Source: Perilla frutescens (lineage: Eukaryota > Streptophyta > Magnoliopsida > Lamiales > Lamiaceae). From it: a stretch of DNA of 64,000 nucleotides. Location of the stretch: NCBI GenBank assembly GCA_026008535.1, contig BRKX01000006.1:9508501-9572500 (forward strand), in the 5' to 3' direction. Both the position numbers and the translations under genes were made by a program. The notes under the pieces are model-generated. The model did not search any database, was not told the origin of the DNA, and saw only the letters and a program-made list of their open reading frames with translations. Shown in pieces: positions 56,782 through 64,000 of the stretch. Position 1 is the first letter of the stretch. Every line of letters begins with the position of its first letter.

Positions 56782-57332
56782 ATGGTAAAATTGGAAGAAA
56801 AAAAGTGACATCATCATGTTTTGAAAAAATTCTTAAAAACTTTAAATGGTCATAATTTATTCGTTTTTAATCGTATTTACGCAAATTTAATATCAAATTA
56901 AAACTCTTTTCATGCTCTTTCATTTAAGATCCATATTGCATATGCTTTTTTGAAAAAAAAATAGATAAAAAATTACAAAAAAACATTTTTAGGCATAATT
57001 TTCACAAAGAGCAACCCCAGATTTATATTAGCATGTTGTATACAACATATTAGCATGACCTATATAACATTTTAGCATATTGTGTAATACATTTTAACGG
57101 CTGATATTATGAATACATTTCTAATAGTTTTATATAAACATCTACACCTATATAGATACTACAAAATGAAAAACACGAGTTGATGATACAAAAGAAAAAA
57201 GAATGAGAAAGTAAAGCAACGAAGGAGATGACTGACAACTAAGAAAAAAAATGCGTAAATATTTTCCGAAACAAGATAAAGTTTATGAGAGAAAAATATA
57301 TGCTGCAATTCTAAGTGCAGAAAGTAACATAC
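56782..57332. other. MULE interior resuming after the Athila-like insertion
   Basis: AT-rich and non-coding. The segment 56800-56960 (CTTAAAAACTTTAA, CATGCTCTTTCATTTAAGAT) is closely related to 60405-60545 in the neighbouring short element, so the two elements belong to one family. Confidence 0.6.
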
Positions 57333-58335
57333 AAATTTAGCCTCCTACTTCGCTCATTTTAGCCTCATTAAATTCTCATTTTAGCATGTGTTGATAAACA
57401 AAATATGGAATGGTGATTTCATTGAAATGAAACGCAATACACCTATTTGGGGACAGTGAACCCTAATGGGAATTTGATAATTACTAATTAGGATCAGATG
57501 AACCCTAATTGGAACATAATAAACCTTAATTAGGAACGGTGAACCCTAGTGGAAAATGTCACATCAAATTTAGCCTTCTACTTCGCTCATTTTAGCCTTA
57601 TTCATTTCTCATTTTAGCATGTTCTGATAAACAAATATGGAACGGTGATTTCATTGGAATGAAACGCAGTACACCCTATTTGGGGACAGTAAACCCTAAT
57701 GGAAATCTGATAATTACTAATTGGGATCAAATGAGCCCTAATTGGAACACAATAAACCCTAATTGGGAACGGTGAACCCTAATGGAAAAGGTCACATCAA
57801 ATTTAGCCTCCTACTTCATTCATTTTAGCGTCATTCATTTCTCATTTTAGCATGTTCTAATAAACAAAATATGGAACGGTGATTTTATTGGAATGAAACA
57901 CAATACACCCTACTTAGGCACAGTGAACCCTAATGAGAATCTGATAATTACTAATTGGGATTAGATGGGCCCTAATTGGAACGTAATAAACCCTGATTAG
58001 GAACGGTGAACCCTAGTGGAAAATGTCACATCAAATTTAGCCTCCTACTTCGCTGATTTTAGCCTCAATCATTTCTAATTTTAGCATGTTTTGATAAATA
58101 AATATAGAACGGTGATTTCATTGGAATGAACCGCAATACACCCTATTTGGGGACAGTAAACCCTAATGGCAATCTGATAATTACTAATTAGGATCAGATG
58201 AGCCCTGATTGGAATGTAATAAACCCTAATTAGGAACGGTGAACCCTAGTGAAAAATGTCACATTAAATTTAGCCTCCTCCTTCGCTCATTTTAGCCTCA
58301 TTCATTTCTCATTTTAACATGTTCTGATAAACAAA
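57333..58335. repeat. Tandem array, about 4.3 copies of 233 bp, inside the MULE
   Basis: AAATTTAGCCTCCTACTTCG or a near variant starts at 57333, 57566, 57799, 58033 and 58266, so the period is 233-234 bp. Each unit contains CATTTTAGCATG, ACGGTGATTTCATTG and several AACCCTAAT motifs. Copies differ by a few per cent. The array has no ORF. Confidence 0.92.
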
Positions 58336-58568
58336 AAATGCAACGAGAATCTGACAACGTATTTAACCTTATGCTTTCGTTATTTTAGCATTATATTCTA
58401 AACGGTAATTATGGTTAATAAAACTTAATAGTAATATAATTACCGCAAAGGAAATATCATAAACACTTTTATTAAAAATCATATATATTCTTAAAAATAA
58501 ATGTGTTGAAAACAATTCACAAGCATGGTAAACATGATATTAAACTATGCCCAATCACTATAATAACA

Positions 58569-59165
58569 TCAAGCTGGACAGTTCCTAGCATCATGATCTG
58601 ACAACTTGTGGCAATTGTTGCACATTCTAAGTGGTTTGTTCTCATTTCTCTTCCTTGTCTCCTTCTTAGATATCAAATGACTATCGCTACCTTTTGTTTT
58701 AACTGGAACATGTGGATAAATAACAACACGTAAATCGTAAAATTGCTCAAACATCATCTTCTTGCTATGTGAAGTAGAACCCTCCATATCACCACACTGA
58801 AACAATACTTTCAACTTCTACAAGCCAGCTAAAAATGAATTCATCTTTTCCAGATCACGCTCAACATAGCCCAAACAAGAATAAAACTCTGAAAATAACT
58901 GATTTAGCAAACTCTTATTATCATCCGACACAAGAGCTTTACCGAATAACTTAGCACCATCACCATAAATATGCTTAAGTAATGCAGTTCTTGTCCAGCG
59001 AGAAGCAATATATTTAGTTGGTATTATATTGGAACTATTTTCAAATGCTTTAACAAAAGAAAAACATGAAAACACAATATGTCATCCCAAATGAATTTCT
59101 TACAGCTACATACAACAGTATCATCTTCTTTGTTGTACGTCACCATGTGAGTAATCTTACTATGG
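58569..59165 (-). pseudogene. FAR1/FHY3-like MULE transposase, C-terminal remnant
   Basis: On the minus strand, from about 59160, the sequence gives CSCKKFIWDDILCFHVF, the SWIM zinc finger pattern C-x-C-x(n)-C-x-H. A frame change in a T run near 59065 follows, then IIPTKYIASRWTRTALLK. This is the segment that follows SWIM in FAR1-related proteins. FYSCLGYVERDLEK comes next, then a stop at 58818 and a tail ending CNNCHKLSDHDARNC, a zinc-knuckle-like motif. The catalytic domain is absent; the stretch upstream (to about 60075) shows no matching frame. It cannot encode a working transposase. Confidence 0.75.
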
Positions 59166-60074
59166 TCACTTGAAACAGAAGAAGCTGACACATTAAAATC
59201 AAAAAATTATAAACTGAACAAAGTAAAATAATATATAATACAATCACATCAAGAGACGTTCAGACATAAAATCAACACAAATTGATTTTTAGCATTAGAT
59301 AAGTACCATTCTAGCATCATGCAATATACATTTTAGCACCACAATATTCTAATATTTGCATGTTGTGTGTAACATTGTGTAGCCGAGTCACAAAAACACA
59401 CATACACAAAAAGAAAAAAGGAAAAAAGCAAAGCATGGTTTGTATGACATGTTTCAGAGAGTATGCAGTAGAAATAACATAAAACCAGCATGTTATCATG
59501 CTAAAACGTATGTCACGACATGCTAAAACGAATAGATTAACATACTAAAACATCTTATATGACATACTCAAATAAACAGATCAAATCAATGCATATTTTG
59601 TATATTCTCGTATTAAACCCTAGGATTCCTAATAGTGAGAAAACAACTGATATAATATGGTATTGAAACAAACAGATCAAATCAATCACACAAAAAAACG
59701 TAAATACACAACCATAATGACTCCAATAGAACAAATTATAAAATCAATCCACATACAACGAATTGCGAAATTAATCGCACTAAAATTTCAAACTTAATTA
59801 AACATTGCAAAAATAAATTACATACCTGGAGTCACCATAAGAACATAGATGTAGAAACTTCACGACAAAAAGGTAATGACAAAAATAAAAGGATGTTGAG
59901 CAATAAAAACACGATCTAAAAGGAGATCTTCGCGAGAAAAGATGGAAGGATGAAGATTGAAACGATCGAAGAAGAGATAAGGAAAGATGTCTTCGTGAGA
60001 AAAGCGGAACGATGAAGATGGAAACAAATACAGAACTTGCAAAAGAATTAGTTAATTACTATATTACCCTCCCC
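59166..60074. other. MULE sequence with no recognised gene
   Basis: AT-rich with scattered TTAGCAT or ATGCTAAAA motifs, some paired in opposite directions. No ORF above background. The N-terminal and catalytic coding parts of the transposase would lie here on the minus strand but were not found. Confidence 0.4.
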
Positions 60075-60211
60075 TCTATCAAACTTGCCAAAAATTACAA
60101 TTCTGCCACCGCCCATCCACTTAATCTAATTTAATCTGAGCCGTCCAGATTGAGTAAAGGAAGAGATATGATTGGTTCCTAGTTCCCACATGGGGGAAGG
60201 GTTGAACCCTT

Positions 60212-60215
<4 letters not shown>

Positions 60216-60252
<37 letters not shown>
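60216..60252. repeat. (TA)n microsatellite between two MULE-type elements
   Basis: An uninterrupted TA run that separates the right end of the larger element from the left end of the smaller one. Confidence 0.95.
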
Positions 60253-60254
<2 letters not shown>

Positions 60255-61415
60255 ATATGGATCATATGAGAACACTTTGTTGGTGTGAGAAATGAGAACC
60301 CATCTTACACCATTCAATTTAATGATCCAATGGTTGAGATTTAAGGTGGCAATTTTGTAAATAATAGGTCAAAAAATAAAAAAAAGAGGGCTATTTTCGT
60401 CCAAAACCATTAAAAATGATGATGTCAGTAATTAAAAATATCTTAAAAACTTTAACCGACCATAACTTGCTCATTTTTAATCCAATGTACACAAAAAATA
60501 TATCAAATTAAAGCTCTATTCATGCTCTTTCATTTAAGATGTCGAAAGGCTATGTTTAGATGAAAAAATATGAACAAAAAATAAAAAATAAAATTTTTTA
60601 CGCGTGCCCAGATTGTAAATGCTTTCGTTAGCATATAATAATTCTTCGTCAGCATTATGATAACATATGATAACGTATGCTAACGAAGCATTTGTCATAT
60701 GCTAACATAATGTATTCGTTGTGCTAATAAATAATTATCATAATGTCAGCATAATATAAATTTATTAGGGTTTATTAAATCTCAATTATGATTTATTTAA
60801 TCTCGATTATGATTTATTCCATCTAATTATCATTATTTTTTTTAAAATTTAATTTTTTGTTTATAATTCTTAATTGATTATTATGGTTTATCTCATCCAA
60901 TTATAGTTTATAAAGTATGTTGACAGAGTATTGTCATATGTTAACATAGTGTATTCGCAATGCTGACGAAGCAAAACTATAATACTAATGTAGTACAAAT
61001 ATATTATTATGATTTGTTCCAACTCATTTAGGGTTTACCACATCCAATCAATATTTATTTCATCTAATTAGGTTTATTTTATCAAATTATGATTTTTTTC
61101 ATTTAATTAGGGTTTATTAAATCAAATTAGGTTTATAATTAATTTTTAGAATATTTTTTCGCTAATAATATTTGAAAACTTTAATTAGCATAACTATAAT
61201 GTTTCGTTAGCATGATGATAATACTTTATTAGCATAACGATCTGTTATCAAATCGTCCGCGATTTTTATAAGAATTACCAAATTACGTTAATACCCCCGC
61301 GCGAAAAAAATTTCAGATATTACAGAATTGCCACCGTCTTTTTTAGCAAATCTGGACCTTTGATTTTTGATGGATGTGTGGTGTGTGATGTGTTCTCATT
61401 TTATGTGTGGATTGA
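60253..61415. mobile_element. Short non-autonomous MULE-like element
   Basis: The left end has CATATGAGAACAC, and about 70 bp inside it GGTGGCAATTTTGTAA. The complement of the right end has ATGAGAACACATCAC and then GGTGGCAATTCTGTAA. Both ends therefore match over about 120 bp. The interior is about 0.9 kb and non-coding. It contains repeated GCTAACGAAGCATT or TTCGTTAGCAT motifs and AGGGTTTA motifs. The left side abuts a TA microsatellite (60216-60252). Exact borders are uncertain. Confidence 0.6.
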
Positions 61416-61432
61416 AATTAGTAAGGATTAAT

Positions 61433-61568
61433 ATAATTAAACACCAAGTCCCGGTGGAAATGACACAGTGGTGCAGTGAGGTTGCTTAAAGACCAATGAT
61501 CACGGATTCAAATCTTTTTAATACCACAAATCGAATGTGTCAGTAAAATGTACATAATTAAACACCAA
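61433..61568 (+). mobile_element. Probable SINE with 15-bp target-site duplication
   Basis: ATAATTAAACACCAA occurs exactly at 61433-61447 and 61554-61568. The 106-bp body between them starts GTCCCGGTGG. It has a box A-like TGGTGCAGTGAG near 61469 and a box B-like GGATTCAAATC near 61504, spaced as in tRNA-derived SINEs. No long A or T tail is present, only AAAATGTAC. A long exact duplication implies insertion by a LINE-type mechanism. The family is not recognised. Confidence 0.5.
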
Positions 61569-62149
61569 TAAAATTTTAAACGTGCGGTTAGGTATTAATT
61601 TTGATCTGAATTGAATTTTGACCCTGCTTATTAATTTTGAACGGGGAGACGTCATATAATTTTTTTTATATATAGATTTTATTTCAAATCCAATGTTATG
61701 TTATGCATGATTACGTGCAGATAATATGTATGGAGAGTAAATTCCAAAGCATATAGGAGAAGAACAGTTGAACTGAATGATTTGGATAAAATTTATTTCA
61801 AATTTGAAATATTATACACAGAGCTTGACTGGAACCCCTCGATGCTCGAGCTATAGCTGCCTTCAAACAAAAAAAGTACCAGAAAACACATTACTTCCAA
61901 CATTAAATTCATCAGAAAAGGCAAACCAAAATTCCAAAGAAAAAAAAATGAAATGAAAATGGAGCAAAACCCGAAAGAAAAAGAAAGCACATCAAACCCA
62001 ACAATAAAGAGCAAAAAAGAAACAAAAAAACAAACAGAATAACTCCATTCTTGATCCCCCCCCCCCTCTCTCTCTCTCTCCCACACACACACACACACAC
62101 ACACTCTCTCTCTCGCTCGCTTTAATTGCCAACTAAAAAGGCAGCAGCC
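61569..62149 (+). promoter_or_regulatory. Upstream region and probable 5' untranslated region of the X8 gene
   Basis: A TATATATA stretch at about 61667-61674 follows GACGTCAT at 61650-61657. Between 62055 and 62120 the leader has a C run, then CT, CA and CT repeats, ending 30 bp before the start codon. CT-rich leaders are common in plant genes. The transcription start is not determined. Confidence 0.4.
62055..62120. repeat. Compound microsatellite C(n)-(CT)n-(CA)n-(CT)n in the leader
   Basis: Read directly: about 12 C, then CT from 62066, CA from 62082 and CT from 62104. Confidence 0.95.
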
Positions 62150-62480
62150 ATGGCAGCGGAAGCGGTGTTCCGAGTGGTGGGCCTTGTATTCTTGCTCTGC
62201 ACCGGCACCACCCTCTCCGCCGCGGGGGTGGTGGCAGGAAACTGGTGCGTGGCGAGGAGCGACGCCAGTGACCAGGCCCTGCAAACAGCTATTGACTATG
62301 CATGCGGCGCTGGCGCTGACTGTGCTCCCATTCAGCAGAACGGGCTTTGCTTTCTGCCAAACACGCTACAAGCTCATGCTTCCTACGCATTCAACAGTTA
62401 TTATCAGCGCAAGAACAATGCTCCTGATTCTTGTTCTTTTGCTGGCACTTCCACCGTTGCCAGAACTGATCCAAGTTCGA

Positions 62481-62547
<67 letters not shown>

Positions 62548-64000
62548 CCATCATTCTTCATTTAGCAAAAAGTTGGGTTTTAACCCTCACAATTTCGGAT
62601 GAAGTAATTTAGCTAGATATTATACATTTATTCAAAAGATTGAAACCTTGTGGGCAACTCTTCTTGATTTGTTCAGTTTTTTTTTAGTTGTTCATATTTC
62701 TGTGTTTTCAGGCTATGGATCTTGTGTCTATCCATCATCTCCAAGGTATTGCTTTTTCTTTCGTTTCTCCCCCTCTTTTTTTCCATTTGCTTGGATTTTA
62801 GATGCTTTTCGGTTTTCCTGTTTTGTGTTCTTGTGCTTTTTCGAAAGTTGCCCATTTGCTTTTTTTTTTTGTGCCATGATACAGTATAGAATTTTTAATT
62901 GTGGTAACTACTCATACTATGTTCATCGATAGGCAGAGTTTTGGACTGGAACTGCTTTATTCATAGTTCACTTATGGCATGAATGTGTAATAATTAATAC
63001 TTAATAAATCATGCATTTTGAAGCATTTGCATCTTGGAGTAGATATGTGTCTCTACTTGAGGTGTGAGAGAGTAATGCATATCTTGTTTTATTTGAGTTT
63101 TTATTTTATTGGATGCTTGGATATATGGAAACATGTAAATATTTAGTACTATTTGTCTTCATGGATATGGAAGTTGCATGTGTGGATGTAATTCCTTTTG
63201 TCTTTGTGCATGCATGGAGGAGATTTGAGTTCACTTATCCTGCGGTTGTCTTATTTGTTGTGGACTACTTGATAATTACTTTTTGGGTTAGCATCCATAA
63301 GCTAAGGACTTGATAAAACTACAAAATTGAAAGCATAAAAACAGGTTGTTAATTGTTTATAAGTTGATCACTTGATCTTATGGTTTCTGGCCTTCATTTC
63401 TAATTTTAAAGATCATAAGAGAAGCCGCATAGCCTAGCCTTTAATACCACTTGTCACGTCTCAACCCGACACGAGAAGAATCAAAGATTGAGTTTTGTAT
63501 CCTAGTTTCCAATAGCCACACCCTTTACCGGGGGGGGGGGGGTGTTCTACTAAGGAGATATCTTATTGCATTGTTAATATTGTAAGAAGTCACGTATCGT
63601 ACAAGTTGCAACTGCAAGTTTGTTTTGACAAACTAAGGTATGAAATGAAGGAGATTAGATCTAGGTTTTGAGGTTCTTAATCTCCATGTTGCATTTATTA
63701 GCATGTGTCTTGGACTCTATCTAAACCACACACCAAGATTTCATCATGATGTAATTTTTTATAGAAGAAAAATAACTAGGAATTTGTTTGGGGAAAAGGA
63801 AAAATGGAGAAATCGTATTTTTTCAGCTAATTGATGTAGAGAACCAGGAAATTTATTGCTAATTAGAGTACACTTTATAAACCTTGTGCACATATCATTA
63901 TCAATATTGATTTTCCTTTGGCCTTCTTTTTTATGAATTCTTGTTTATAAATTGCAGTGAAGCTCCAAACAGATCATGTTTCAATTCATATGCATTATGC
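62150..64000 (+). CDS. X8-domain (CBM43) secreted protein, plasmodesmata callose-binding-like; 3' end outside the window
   Basis: The start is ATG 62150 in a good context (GCCATGGCAG). Exon 1 is 62150-62474, exon 2 is 62712-62745 (34 bp) and exon 3 starts at 63958 and runs off the window. Introns have GT-AG borders, and codons join in phase across both. Residues 1-26 are a signal peptide with a hydrophobic FRVVGLVFLLCTG core. The X8 domain then runs from GNWCVARSDASDQALQ to SCSFAGTSTVARTDPSYGSC, with all six expected cysteines, the last in exon 2. X8 domains bind callose (1,3-beta-glucan) at the cell wall; PDCB proteins do so at plasmodesmata. The part after X8 cannot be seen, so a membrane anchor or a fused glucanase domain is untested. 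It is the only clear host gene. Confidence 0.9.
62482..62547. repeat. Compound microsatellite (CT)n-(CA)n in intron 1 of the X8 gene
   Basis: About 23 CT units are followed by about 10 CA units, starting 8 bp after the donor site. The same order of units occurs in the leader. Confidence 0.95.
62746..63957 (+). other. Intron 2 of the X8 gene
   Basis: 1212 bp, from GTATTGCTTT to AATTGCAG. It contains a 13-G run at 63530-63542, next to sequence (CACGTCTCAACCCGACACG) that looks foreign to the T-rich intron and may be a repeat remnant. No ORF is supported. Confidence 0.8.

Larger units (their letters stand above)
49871..60215 (-). mobile_element. FAR1-type MULE split by an Athila-like element
   Basis: The left end (about 49871-50000) and the complement of the right end (about 60075-60215) share GTGGGAACTGGGAACCAATC-type sequence and a GGGCGGTGGCA block near 120 bp inside. 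They are therefore long terminal inverted repeats. Both ends lie against TA microsatellites. The interior holds a broken FAR1-like transposase on the minus strand and a 233-bp tandem array. An Athila-like retrotransposon sits at 50034-56781. Exact ends and the target duplication cannot be fixed because of the TA repeats. Confidence 0.65.

Noticed and set aside
57333..58335. CRISPR array
   Set aside because: The units are 233 bp and repeat over their whole length with no unique spacers, and the DNA is plant.
49871..60215. Helitron
   Set aside because: Long terminal inverted repeats and a FAR1-like SWIM finger are present; there is no Rep/helicase sequence or hairpin-CTRR end.
61460..61520. 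Functional tRNA gene
   Set aside because: Only box-like motifs are present; no cloverleaf arms can be paired, and exact 15-bp direct repeats flank the unit.
61793..62284. 163-codon minus-strand frame
   Set aside because: It is the complement of the X8 leader, microsatellite and exon 1; the X8 domain on the plus strand is unambiguous.

Overview
The window is nuclear DNA of a flowering plant, most likely a eudicot. It is an AT-rich block of nested transposable elements that ends, on the right, at one host gene. Plant origin is shown by Ty3/gypsy lineages known only from plants (Tat, Athila, a Tekay-like chromovirus), a CACTA element with the plant terminus CACTACAAGAAAA, a FAR1-type MULE and an X8 (callose-binding) gene with plant introns. 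I cannot name the species.

Layout, outermost to innermost. A non-autonomous DNA element rich in GCTACGATTA motifs (318-1152, resuming 49485-49613) holds a solo LTR (1153-3426 plus 49239-49484). That LTR holds a Tat/Retand-type retrotransposon (3427-49233, target duplication AAAGT). The Tat element carries three separate insertions: a CACTA transposon (8638-37158, duplication CTA), a small LTR element without an evident pol (38566-42311, duplication GTTTG) and a second solo LTR (44164-47089, duplication TCATC). The CACTA element is itself split by a chromovirus (10706-23453, duplication CACAT) and an Athila element on the minus strand (24853-36414, duplication TACGG/TATGG). The 3' LTR of the chromovirus contains a hAT transposon (19337-23140, 8-bp duplication CGTATGAA). 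This gives six levels, all but the outermost anchored by target-site duplications.

To the right lie a FAR1-type MULE (49871-60215) split by a second, truncated Athila-like element (50034-56781), a short MULE-like element (60253-61415), and a probable SINE with 15-bp direct repeats (61433-61568). The X8-domain gene follows (62150 to beyond the window end, plus strand; three exons visible).

Coding state. Gag-pol of the Tat, chromovirus and two Athila-type elements is broken by stops, frameshifts or deletion. Two reading frames are strikingly intact: the hAT transposase (two exons, about 795 residues) and the Athila third ORF (653 codons open, likely 606 residues). The Tat element carries an antisense ORF between integrase and the 3' LTR. 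The CACTA element contains minus-strand exons with GT-AG borders and matching phase, which may be a captured host gene fragment or its own degenerate gene. The X8 gene is the only clear host gene.
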